This document shows, piece after piece, positions 19,069-28,200 of a DNA stretch of 59,414 nt (positions within the stretch are counted from its first letter, which is position 1; each line of letters opens with the position of its first letter). The stretch lies in contig RSEH01000279.1 of assembly GCA_006503475.1 (NCBI GenBank), forward strand, positions 1 through 59,414, in the 5' to 3' direction. Position numbers and translations under genes: made by a program. Below the pieces are notes generated by a model. It was not told the origin of the DNA. It searched no databases and saw only the letters and a list, made by a program, of their open reading frames with translations. The DNA is from Stentor roeselii (Eukaryota; Ciliophora; Heterotrichea; Heterotrichida; Stentoridae).

Positions 19069-20241
19069 ATGGATTATCGGTCAATGGCGAAATATTTAAT
19101 GTCGATCCGCTGGGACTGCTACCCTAAACGCCTTCGGACCATTGCCTTGAGGAACTTGCCTGGGTACCCGTCGAACATCGAGTTGAGCCTCACGTCGATC
19201 GACCAGAGCTTTTCTCTGAACAAGACTCACTTCTTCACTCGCAACCCGACCTGGCGTCAACTTGACATCCCTGGCTCGGTTTTTCCTTTGATTTTAAAAG
19301 TTTTGAATGAAGAAGGAATTAATTTGTATGAAAGTCTTCTTAGCTCTGAAGAAATGTTCTTTATTTGTGAACAACTTGAAGACCTTGAACCTTTCAACTC
19401 GACTGCTTTACTTTTAGAGTTTAATCATGAAGCTTTTTATACTACTTCAAGACATGCTGAGGAATTAACTGAACTCGCTGCTGGATGTGGAAAACTTTTG
19501 AAGTATCAGGCAACTTTTCATGCGAAAGAAAGAGAAATTCCTTTTCAAGAAGCTAAGGAAAAGTACTTGGAACTTTTTGAACATCGGAAGAAATTGTCTG
19601 ATATTGCTTCAGATATTCAGAAGATAAAAAATGAATTGGTTAACTTGTTTCCTAATAAGAAAAATCATTATTTGAACTCGAAAAGGTCGAAGGATTTAAA
19701 GGCGGAAATTCAAAAACAACAGGAAATTATTGAAAAGCAGGAAAGTCTTGTTATGGAGTATAAAAAAATGATTGTGGAAAAAACTGGACAGAAAAAAGTT
19801 TATGATGAACTTTTGAAGGCTCATAAGAAGAAAAAAAGTGAAAGACAAGAAAAGTGTAAAAAGGAAACAATGGTTTTAGTGTCGAAAGAAAGACTGCTGA
19901 AGGCTCGAAGATTGAAAATGATGTGTGAACTTATTAATGTATTTGAAGGGAAAATAGAGTTTAACAGGATCAATCAGGGAAATTATGAAAATTTGGATGA
20001 TGAGGAAATTGGGTTCACACTTGGGTACATGGCGCATGCTATTGATATTCTCAATGATATTTTTAAAACTCCTAGTATTTTTGTTGTGAAGTTCTTTGGA
20101 TCTAAGTCTGCTGTTATTTATCAGGGAAAGGAAACTCCTTTGTTTTATGTTCCTGGGTCTAGAGATTTGAGTGCTATTGACTTTTTAAAGGCGGACTTTA
20201 AGAGGCTGTTTAATTATAACACTGAGAAAGAGATGGCATAG
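19069..20241 (+). CDS. UVRAG/Vps38-like subunit of the class III PI3-kinase complex
   Basis: 390 residues from ATG 19069 (the TTG six bases earlier is not taken as the start). The N-terminal part (20-120) is C2-like and holds TRNPTWRQLDI, a hallmark resembling the NPTWR motif of UVRAG. Residues 150-290 are coiled coil. Residues 300-390 (DDEEIGFTLGYMAHAIDILN, then FFGSKSAVIY and PGSRDLSAIDFLKADFKRLF) match the C-terminal Atg14/UVRAG/Vps38 region. Such proteins pair with Beclin/Vps30 and direct Vps34 lipid kinase to endosomes or autophagosomes. The C terminus stops soon after RLFNYN, shorter than in animals; no intron that would extend it was found. Family level is fairly secure; Vps38 versus Atg14 is less so. 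Confidence 0.72.
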   Translation: MDYRSMAKYLMSIRWDCYPKRLRTIALRNLPGYPSNIELSLTSIDQSFSLNKTHFFTRNPTWRQLDIPGSVFPLILKVLNEEGINLYESLLSSEEMFFICEQLEDLEPFNSTALLLEFNHEAFYTTSRHAEELTELAAGCGKLLKYQATFHAKEREIPFQEAKEKYLELFEHRKKLSDIASDIQKIKNELVNLFPNKKNHYLNSKRSKDLKAEIQKQQEIIEKQESLVMEYKKMIVEKTGQKKVYDELLKAHKKKKSERQEKCKKETMVLVSKERLLKARRLKMMCELINVFEGKIEFNRINQGNYENLDDEEIGFTLGYMAHAIDILNDIFKTPSIFVVKFFGSKSAVIYQGKETPLFYVPGSRDLSAIDFLKADFKRLFNYNTEKEMA

Positions 20242-20583
20242 GATTTTAATATTCAGGTAATTTTTGTAACTTCAGATTGTTAATCTTTAGTCATGTGGCA
20301 GTAGATAAATGGATTTCGTTTTTTAATCATTTATTTCATTCGATTTGGAAATAAAGATCTAAAAAAGTTTCTTTCTCTGTTTATTTACTTTTTACCAGTA
20401 TATCGTTAAAGTAATAAAATCTAGACTTTTCTTAAAACAATAATTTTTCAGATTCCTTCATCAGTTTAAATCTCTTCTCATCTTAACCTAAATAAAAATC
20501 TTTCAAATAAAACCTTCATCAACTTTAAACTCTCTAAAAGCCATCCCAATTAATCTTCTATATTATTTCCATCATCCTAAATA
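20242..20583. other. Intergenic region upstream of the TBC gene
   Basis: 342 bp. The left half is AT-rich. From about 20440 the plus strand becomes pyrimidine-rich and contains CCTTCATCAG (20455) and CCTTCATCAA (20513). It must include the promoter and leader of the TBC gene. No RNA gene is seen. Confidence 0.5.
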
Positions 20584-22518
20584 ATGATTAAGTTAAGTTC
20601 ATGGAAAGATTTCATCAACTACCAAGGCCAGTTCTCTCAAAAGATCCTAGCATTAAAATCTTCAAATCTACCTGAACAAGACCCAGGTTCTTTACGTCCA
20701 TTGTAATTTTCACTTAGAGCATGGGCAGGAACGATAAACCCATCCTTCGCATTAGAAACTCTAGAATTTTTCAGATCACTCGAAACCCACTCACTTCCAA
20801 ACACATTAAAATCCAAGATAACAAACGACTGTTCATCCCTTTCAAGTAAATCTCCAATTTCTTCCTCTTGCAAGTCAAACCTGTCTAAAATCCTCCTGAT
20901 TTTTTCAGCATTTCATAAAAAACGTCCAGAAATTAGTTATTTTTCAGGAATGAATTCAATCATTTCTTATCTTTTTACTGTTTTAAATAACGAAGAAGAT
21001 GTTTTTACCTTGTTTTGCCATTTAATTGAAAATATCTTTCCTGATGTAAGTCATAAACAGCATTTTTTTGATAAGGAAGAGTCTTTTTTACAGATGAGGA
21101 CTGAATTTCAAGTGTTTTCTAAGATTGTTGAAAAAACTCGTCCTAGTATTGTGAAAAATTTGACAGCGGTTTATAAAGTTAGGAGAAATGGAACAAGGCA
21201 AAATGATTTTTATGCTTTTGAAGTCAATATGAATAAACTTGCTGAAAGGTGGTATTTGAGCTTGTTTACTTTAGGATTGCCTAGTAATGCGGTCGCTAGG
21301 ATTTGGGATTTGATTTTCTTTTATGGATTTGATGTTTTTCATAGGATTGGAATTGCTTTGTTGGTTTATCATGAGAAGAATATTATTAAAGTTATTAAGG
21401 GAGAGGGAAAGACTCTTGGAATTGAAAGATGTGTTGATTCGCTTGTTTTTGCTGGAAGCCGGGCCATTCAATCAATTCTAGAATCAATCAAGCCAATAAA
21501 CATTTCAACCTGTATCAAAACAATCCTAAATTCTAAAAACAACTCCCAGCTAGTCCGGTCCAACTATTCCATGCAATGCGAGAAGTACCAAAGACAAAAC
21601 AAATCAAGAATAATAAAACTTCGTCAAAGCAGATCACTTCTTCTCTGCCAAAACTTCACATCAGAAGCCTTTCTCCAAATCTCAAGCGAAATAGTTTCAT
21701 TCAATTTCGAAAAGCTTTCCTTAGCTGACCTGATCCGAATCTTCCAAAAGTTCTCAAATCTAAAACCCACAACAATACTAAACATTTTCAATTCAATCAA
21801 CTTTCACTTAAAAGAAAAACTTGACTACCAAGAATTCCTTCTCAATTTTTCTTTACTAATTCCAGGAAGTTTACAATCAAGATTAACCCTTTTTTCCGAA
21901 GCCCTTCCAAAAATTCCATTGAAAGATGATGATTTTCTTGGATTTTTAATAAAAATCGAGAAGTTTCTAGACCCTTTCTCCAATAATTTCATTGAAAGTT
22001 TGAATGAAAGTCATAAAAATTGGCTTAGAAAAAGACGAGAAGAGGTAGAATTTTTCGCTGAAGAAGTTTTGAACAATCAGCTTCTTGGACCCTTTGTGAA
22101 AGTGATTCAAGCTCTTGATGAAGACCAGGCTTTTTCCCCTGAATTGAGAATTGCGGATATTAACTTGTCAGGAAGTTACAGTAATTTTGAATCTTCTGAT
22201 GTGAGCTCTGAAGAATTTGATGAAGGGTCTTTGGATAAAATTAAAGAACAGGTTGTTGGAATTCATCTTGATGTTGTTAGAGATGAAGAACCAAGGACTA
22301 GGTTTAAAAGTTTCACTAATGATGAACAATGTGAGAAAATTAAAAGTCATTTAAGGGAAACGCAAAGTGAGGAGGAAAAGAAAAGTAATGAAAGTATTAA
22401 TGAGAAGATTTTATCGACTAAGTTCTCGTATGAAGAACTTGGTCAGGATGGAGGGAAAAATCAGAAAAATAGGAAATGTACGAGGTTGTGTGCTAAACCG
22501 ACTTGTGTGATTTATTAA
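20584..22518 (+). CDS. TBC-domain protein lacking both catalytic fingers (spliced)
   Basis: Exons 20584-20702 and 20718-22518 give 639 residues. The first exon supplies MIKLSSWKDF to SLRP, and the join completes the TBC start. TBC-like features: KKRPEISYFSGMNSIISYLF region (107-126), and later AERWYLSLFTLGLP followed by RIWDLIFFYGFDVFHRIGIALL. TBC proteins are normally Rab GAPs using an Arg in IxxDxxR and a Gln in YxQG. Here ITND (74-77) is followed by Ser at the Arg position (80), and the second motif reads YFSG, Ser116 in place of Gln. The C-terminal 400 residues are helical then acidic. Probably a Rab-binding pseudo-GAP; this is inference from missing residues. Confidence 0.8.
20703..20717 (+). 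other. 15-nt spliceosomal intron
   Basis: GTAATTTTCACTTAG, phase 2, creates an in-frame TAA if retained. A at position 10. Splicing joins SLRP-L to AWAGTINPS and opens 270 bp of frame leading straight into the conserved TBC region. Confidence 0.92.
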
Positions 22519-22556
22519 TTAGAGAGAGGATTTGTTATAAAAGTAATTATATTAAA

Positions 22557-23423
22557 TTACATTTTAGCCATAATCACTTCACTATTATTGGAGATATGTG
22601 TAAGATGAAAAGTCTCCCTATTGACAATCCTCACATCCTGAACCTTTCCAAGTCCACTCAAATACTGCATCAACTCAACCAATTCAGAATCATCTCGATC
22701 ATTATACCAAGAAACAATAGGAATTCCATTTTCCATCTGATAAGCAAAGCAATATGCAGAGTTATCAACTAAAACAACATCCTTCAAGTTCCTATTAGTA
22801 AGAATCCTAAGATCCTTGACATAAACTCCATCAACAAGCAAGCAATTATCTCGATAAAGTCGATGATGAATGATTTCTCGTTTAGGGTCAATCAAATCAA
22901 GTACTTTATCAGCATAGCACTGATGCGAAGCAGTGAAAACAATGATCTCGAACCTCTTACTGAGTTGAGTAAGGCACTCAACAGCGAAAGGCCGAATATT
23001 GATGCCCACTTCCAACTTGTCGCCTGAAGGCAACGTGATTGAAACTTTTCTTTCCCCGTCTCGAGGATTTTCACAGCAATGGACTAAAGTTTCATCTAAG
23101 TCGAAAATCAAGGTTTTACAGTTCTCGTATAATCGTTTTTTTTGCAGGTAAAGTGATTTCAATGCGAGTTGCTCACTGTCTGCTTGTTTTAAAGACTTCG
23201 CAAAACGAAGGGAAAGGAGAAGTTGAGAAAAGTAGTCTTTTTTTGATGATGAGACTTGATTGATTATTTCGTTAAATGACTTGCTTGACTGAAAAGTCAC
23301 TTTTGAGGGTTTTTCGATTGTGGATGATGAGGATTGGCTTGGTTTGGATGTGTTGCGAGTTATTTGCTTGTGAAGAATGCGAACTGATCTTCGGACCTTT
23401 TGGGATAAAAGTTGGTTCACCAT
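22557..23423 (-). CDS. SCP/FCP1-type (NIF) HAD phosphatase
   Basis: 288 residues from ATG 23423. After a basic, Ser-rich N terminus (1-60) comes the NLI-interacting-factor phosphatase domain, 103-285. The catalytic DLDETLVH is at 108-115 (nucleophile Asp108, Asp110), followed by IRPFAVECLTQLSKRFEIIV, the FTAS motif, HHRLYRDNC, KDLRILTNRNLKDVVLVDNS and the YNDRDDSELVEL end. These are the motifs of small CTD phosphatases, which remove phosphate from Ser/Thr in the RNA polymerase II tail or other proteins. Ciliates carry expanded sets of such genes, so the substrate cannot be predicted. The stop is close to that of the convergent TBC gene (38 bp). Confidence 0.9.
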   Translation of the reverse strand: MVNQLLSQKVRRSVRILHKQITRNTSKPSQSSSSTIEKPSKVTFQSSKSFNEIINQVSSSKKDYFSQLLLSLRFAKSLKQADSEQLALKSLYLQKKRLYENCKTLIFDLDETLVHCCENPRDGERKVSITLPSGDKLEVGINIRPFAVECLTQLSKRFEIIVFTASHQCYADKVLDLIDPKREIIHHRLYRDNCLLVDGVYVKDLRILTNRNLKDVVLVDNSAYCFAYQMENGIPIVSWYNDRDDSELVELMQYLSGLGKVQDVRIVNRETFHLTHISNNSEVIMAKM

Positions 23424-23849
23424 TTGTTATAACGATATTTTGTTTAAATGTTTTAATCATGTAAAGGAAATGGGGAAGACTTGGATGATGGTTGAATGAA
23501 GAATGGAAAATTATTGAAAGGTCTTTTGGGATTAAAGGATTCAGGGTGTTAATTTCAAGGTTTTTTTTTTGAATGGGTTTTCAGTTAGTTTGAAATTTAG
23601 AAGACTTTTAGAATACTTGGACTTAAGACTGGACCTTTTGAAGGGATTGGTCGAGGATTGAATTTTAAGAAAATCTGAGAATCACAATCGTTAAAAATTT
23701 AAAATTTTTAAACTTTTCATGATCAAAAGTTTCTTTGTTCAAAAGGCAAAACCTATAAGTCCTGACAATCAAAAACATATAAAATCTATTCTAATCATAA
23801 ATATAAATAATCCTAATACTTCCCACTATAACTCCCGACTTATAATACA
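23424..23849. other. Intergenic region upstream of the SCP-phosphatase gene
   Basis: 426 bp. The plus strand is G/purine-rich next to the start codon at 23423 (so pyrimidine-rich on the gene's sense strand), then AT-rich. Contains a run of T near 23562. No gene or RNA recognised. Confidence 0.5.
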
Positions 23850-25181
23850 TTATCTAAAATTTCTGAAATTTATCACAGTTTTATGTAACTTAGGTAAAAC
23901 TGCATTATTAGCAGGTTCAATAGGTACCAACTCCAAAGGCAATGTTTTATTCCCTGAAGATCCTAAACTGAGTTCAAACATGAAATGCCTTCCATATCCA
24001 GTACTAGTAAAAGAACGATCACTAGGATCCTGTGAAAACTTTCTCACCCTTTCAAATCCTTGATCAACTCTAACCCTTGGCCTTGGAGTACTTTCAGTTC
24101 TTCCACCATTCCTCAAAACAGTTCTAACCTTCTTACATTCCTTCTTCTTAACATTATCATACCCTTCAGAAACACTTCCCTGTTTCCGACTTGCAGCGAT
24201 TTCCAACTCCGCCGTATCAATCCAAGGTGCAAGAGGACTGATAAGTGGCACAAAAGTAGTAATAAACAAAACTTTTTCATACTTTTCATTCACCAGCCAG
24301 TCCCCCGCGTTTTTCAATTTGAGACTTGAGAGACTTGTAAGACTTTCAAAACTTTCTTCACTTTCAAAGATTCTAAACTTCCCAGGGTGGAACTCGACGT
24401 TTGAAATAGGAGGAAGGACCAGGTCCAGTTGTTTGTGACTTGAGAGAAATTTGATAAAATCTAGAAGAAGAGGACGGGATAAAACGTTTTTACCGTCGAG
24501 TTGACCTGCGGCTTCTTTGCAAAGTTTTACTGAAGATTTCACGTCTTGTTGGTTTATTGCCTTGATACCTGCCAGGCCCATGACGATTATTCCGTAAAGG
24601 TTTTTAGAGGAAAGCTTTGAAATGTTTGAATTTCGACGATTTGAAAGGATTTGGTTGATTAATTTCGCGGAACGTTCGAGATAAAGTTGAGCTTCGGGGT
24701 ATTTTTTTACTTTCCATAGAGTTATGAATGTCAGCATGTTTACGGATATCTCGATGTCGATGTGAGGAGAAATACGAGCTTCTGTTAGATTTATCAGGAA
24801 ATTTTCAGCTTGAAGAAGAAGCTTTAAGGACTCTTTGTGTTTACCTAGCCTGTTTGTTTATTACTTATAAAACAGCAGAGCTAAACTGTTGTATGTCACG
24901 ATTCTTCCTTGCCAAAGTCTTTCTTCGTTATTACCGAATTTATTCAGTTCAGTGTCAACAGCCACTGCTTTTTGTAACATGAGAAAAGCTTCTTTGAACA
25001 AGTCATATTGCAAAAAGACGATACTAAGAGAATTACAAATAGAAATCACACTTTTATATGATTTTGTGATGTCTGTACTTCGGTACCCAATTAACTCTGG
25101 CATTCTTGTGACTCTTAAAAATTTGTCTTCGACAAATTTGAGAGCTTCAGAAATAGTGAAGATTTTTTTAGGTCTTGCCAT
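23850..25181 (-). CDS. TPR-like helical repeat protein (spliced)
   Basis: Exons 25181-24865 and 24849-23850 give 438 residues. Splicing joins NSLALLFY-K to LGKHKESLKLLLQAENFL, which is one continuous TPR helix pair (xxLALLFYKLGKHKESLKLLLQA pattern); further TPR-like pairs are LQYDLFKEAFLMLQKAV before it and WKVKKYPEAQLYLERSAKL after it. The C-terminal 220 residues have no recognised fold and end basic. TPRs mediate protein binding; no partner can be named. The start codon is 3 bp from the stop of the upstream gene on the same strand. Confidence 0.82.
24850..24864 (-). other. 15-nt spliceosomal intron
   Basis: Sense strand GTAATAAACAAACAG, phase 2, giving in-frame TAA if retained. A at position 10. 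The downstream frame stays open without any other change. Confidence 0.92.
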
Positions 25182-25184
25182 TTA

Positions 25185-28130
25185 TTAACTAATTAAAGAC
25201 ATCTTAGTGATCTCCAAGATTCCTTCTTCATAATCACTGTATAACCTTCGACATCCAGGGCACCCAGCTTTAATATCAACGACTCGACATTTACTGCAAA
25301 TTCGACAATTCGCTTGTTTCTCACAAATAACGATATTAAAATCTTCATCATCTTTCATATTATTGCACTTTCCACATTTCTTCCCTACTGGTGCAGGTCT
25401 TGAAGTTAGAAGTTCATTTATTCCTTGAATATTTTTAATATAGTTAAATCTGCTGCATATTTGTGATAAACCTTGAAGTAGTTCTGGACTTTTACTGTTG
25501 TTTTCAAGAATATGTCGTGAAAGAAGAGTGATCGTTTCCTCGTAAAAGTTACGGTCTTGGTCTGGAAGACGATTCACTTCTGGCCTTGGCGGATTTTCTA
25601 CCTTTTGAGCAATTGGAATCGCCTGTTGAGGCACTTTGTTCGCATCAGCAAATTGAGGAATAGAACGATTTACAACTGGAGGACATAATGGCGCCATTGG
25701 AGGCGGGGGCTTATTCGGAGGGTTCTGAACATTAGCAGGGGTTCCATAAGCCCTTCCTGGAATTTCTAGTTTTTTCTGAATTTTCTCTTCATTATTCGGA
25801 TTTTCTACTGGATTTAACACCTGCTTATTCATCAATAACCCTGATGGCGAAGAGGAAAAAACTGGCACCTGGGGGGGTCCAGGCATTTGCATCTTTGGCA
25901 ACTCAGGGGCTGGAAGCTTTGAATGGTCATTCACTTCAGAAGACTTCGGAACTTGAAAAGATGGAAGGGCTGAATGGGCTGAAAGGACTGGCAAGTCGTT
26001 GTTGATGTTCCCAGGCTGGACTCGATTTGAAGGCTCGTTCGGATTCAGCTTCGGAAAAAAATTTGGACTTGGGTTGAAAATTGAAGATGGCGGGACGAAC
26101 TGTGGAAAAGGCTTCAGTTCTGAATTGGATGACTTTGGCTCTTCTTTTATTCCTGATGGGTTATTTGAAAGCACTGGAAAACCGGAGCCTGTTTGGATTG
26201 AATTACTGGAAATCACCTTGCTTTGATTTTCGTTTAAATCTACACTTTGCTTGATTGGGTTTATCAGTACGGGAGAGGGAAAAGGTGAAGGATTTAATGG
26301 ATTTTGCTTCACTTGTGGAAGATTCGGGATTAGTGCACTTGATCCTACTATTTGACCGGGAAATAAGTGCTGGCTCGATGGAGGCACTGATGGAACTACT
26401 GGTGGAATTGATGGAACTACTGGTGGAATTGATGGAATCGATGGAACTGTTGAGTAAAACTGAGATGTTTTTGAAGGATCAGGCAAAACTGGGATTTTTA
26501 ACTCATTTTGAGGATTTTCTATTGATTTTGCTAAGTTGGGGAATGGGGATGGGTTTTCAGAAAATTTCGGTAGAATTGGAGGATTTTCAGGAATTTTCGG
26601 GAATTGTGAAGAGTTGTCAGGAAATTTCGGCAGAATTGGAGGATTTTCAGGAATTTTAGGGAATTGTGAAGGGTTTTCAGGAACTTTCGGTAGAACTGGA
26701 GGATTTTCAGGAATTTTCGGGAATTGTGAAGGGTTTTCAGGAACTTTCGGTAGAATTGGAGGATTTTCAGGAATTTTCGGGAATTGTGAAGAGTTGTCAG
26801 GAACTTTCGGCAGAATTTGAGGATTTTCAGGAACTTTCGGGAATTGTGAATAATTTTCAGAAAATTTCGGCAGAACTGGAGGATTTTCAGGAACTTTCGG
26901 GAATTGTGAACTATTTTCATTATTTTTGACAGGTGAAAAAAAGCATTCAGAAGGTTTTGGAAAGTTTTGAAAATCAGGTCTAGGTATTTGTGGTAAATTC
27001 GAAGTATTTTGTAAGTTCTGTCCAGGTGGTAATCTCTGACCAGTTAAGAAATTTTCCCCTTGTGGAAATTTCGGTACTTGTGGCACATTCATGACTTGAG
27101 GTGCACTAGATGAAGAAAGGTTAAAATTTTGAATAGGTTTTGAAAAGTTGCCTTGATTTGCAGGGTTTGAAGGAATTTTCGAAATATCTAGTTTTCCTTG
27201 AAAAGGACCTAAGTTAGAAGCTGGCCCTTGGGGCAGAGGATAATTTCCACCACTTGGATTCGATGGAAGCCTTGGTCCTTCAATTGGGACTCCACTAGGA
27301 AAATCATTGTTCATCCCTGGCAAACTTCCGCTTGAGTTTCCATGATTCCCTGTTGAAACTGTATTTATTGAATTTCCTGAATTCATGCTGCTGTTAGAAT
27401 CAGGAACTGGAAGATCGTAAGAGTTCTCGTTGTTCATGCATTTTAAAATAAAGGGATCGTGGTTTAGATTTATTTCTGCCTCGGAATTATCGAATTCTAG
27501 AAGAACTTTAGACCGTAGAAGACGGAATTCACTTCTTGGAAGCTCGAGAAGGTAAATTGCTGGAGCTGTTTCACAGTTCTTGGGAGGGTAGAATTTTGCG
27601 GGAGAGCTTTCGGAGAATACTTTGATTATTACTCGAAAGTTGGATGAAAATTGGTTTAGGATTGATAGGGCTGTGTTTTTTTTTAGTTCTGTATCACTTT
27701 CGATCTCTGATTTCATTGCTGAGCTGGTCATCACAGAGCAGATAACCTTCTTCATCACGAAAGTGAGTCGACTGGGAACAGCTTCCTCTGAAGTTGACAT
27801 GTAATGACTATGAAGCCAATCGGTGACCTGAACTCTGCTGTAATCCGGGTTCTGAATCAGCTCAATCAAGCTTTCAATAGCTTCGAAGTTCTCTTTGAAC
27901 TCTTCTGAGTCAACAAATTGCTGGCATTCAGTGAGTTTCTGATTGAAGAACTGAAGAATTCCTTCTGAAAATACCTTATAAGTCTTGGTTCGGGCCAATA
28001 TTTCAAGCAAGCCAAGCCCGAGAAAAGTGAAAAGCGATGAATTTGGGGTTGAGGTAAATACAATCTCTGAAAAACCTGAGAATCTCTGATCCTTTAAGGG
28101 CTGATATACAAGATTAGTGGGGTTCGACAT
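25185..28130 (-). CDS. Pro-rich repeat protein with C-terminal Cys8 (RING-like) zinc site
   Basis: 981 residues from ATG 28130. Residues 1-230 are a helical N-terminal domain of unknown type. Residues 240-830 are low-complexity Pro/Asn/Ser, including six 20-residue repeats (FPKIPENPPILPKVPENPSQ type) at 26560-26925. Residues about 925-965 hold eight Cys in a RING-like order: CGKC, ICEK, ANCRICSKC, GCPGC. A RING of this type would suggest ubiquitin ligase activity, but the spacing is unusual and no His is in the usual place, so only zinc binding is supported. The long Pro-rich part is likely disordered. Confidence 0.8.
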   Translation of the reverse strand: MSNPTNLVYQPLKDQRFSGFSEIVFTSTPNSSLFTFLGLGLLEILARTKTYKVFSEGILQFFNQKLTECQQFVDSEEFKENFEAIESLIELIQNPDYSRVQVTDWLHSHYMSTSEEAVPSRLTFVMKKVICSVMTSSAMKSEIESDTELKKNTALSILNQFSSNFRVIIKVFSESSPAKFYPPKNCETAPAIYLLELPRSEFRLLRSKVLLEFDNSEAEINLNHDPFILKCMNNENSYDLPVPDSNSSMNSGNSINTVSTGNHGNSSGSLPGMNNDFPSGVPIEGPRLPSNPSGGNYPLPQGPASNLGPFQGKLDISKIPSNPANQGNFSKPIQNFNLSSSSAPQVMNVPQVPKFPQGENFLTGQRLPPGQNLQNTSNLPQIPRPDFQNFPKPSECFFSPVKNNENSSQFPKVPENPPVLPKFSENYSQFPKVPENPQILPKVPDNSSQFPKIPENPPILPKVPENPSQFPKIPENPPVLPKVPENPSQFPKIPENPPILPKFPDNSSQFPKIPENPPILPKFSENPSPFPNLAKSIENPQNELKIPVLPDPSKTSQFYSTVPSIPSIPPVVPSIPPVVPSVPPSSQHLFPGQIVGSSALIPNLPQVKQNPLNPSPFPSPVLINPIKQSVDLNENQSKVISSNSIQTGSGFPVLSNNPSGIKEEPKSSNSELKPFPQFVPPSSIFNPSPNFFPKLNPNEPSNRVQPGNINNDLPVLSAHSALPSFQVPKSSEVNDHSKLPAPELPKMQMPGPPQVPVFSSSPSGLLMNKQVLNPVENPNNEEKIQKKLEIPGRAYGTPANVQNPPNKPPPPMAPLCPPVVNRSIPQFADANKVPQQAIPIAQKVENPPRPEVNRLPDQDRNFYEETITLLSRHILENNSKSPELLQGLSQICSRFNYIKNIQGINELLTSRPAPVGKKCGKCNNMKDDEDFNIVICEKQANCRICSKCRVVDIKAGCPGCRRLYSDYEEGILEITKMSLIS
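26393..26450 (-). repeat. 24-bp repeat encoding Ser-Ile-Pro-Pro-Val-Val-Pro units
   Basis: Two close copies of a 24-bp unit followed by a partial one, encoding alternating PSIPPVVP. It lies in the Pro-rich part of the same gene and has likely arisen by slippage. Confidence 0.7.
26560..26925 (-). repeat. 60-bp tandem coding repeat, about six copies
   Basis: Period of exactly 60 bp, 20 codons each, with only scattered substitutions (PENPPILPK and PENPSQFPK alternate). Several other frames on both strands are also open across it, a by-product of the repeat. Confidence 0.9.
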
Positions 28131-28140
28131 TTATAGACAT
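28131..28140 (-). promoter_or_regulatory. ATGTCTATAA directly before the Pro-rich gene
   Basis: Sense ATGTCTATAA ends immediately before ATG 28130, the tightest placement of this motif in the window. Confidence 0.4.
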
Positions 28141-28200
28141 TACTTATTAACTATCTGAAAGAAGTTTGTTAAGAAACTTCAAATTTGTCCTACTTTTTCA

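Noticed and set aside
26531-26929. Open frames on both strands over the Pro-rich repeat
   Set aside because: They exist only because the 60-bp repeat lacks stops in several frames; only the Pro-rich frame continues into unique sequence with a domain.
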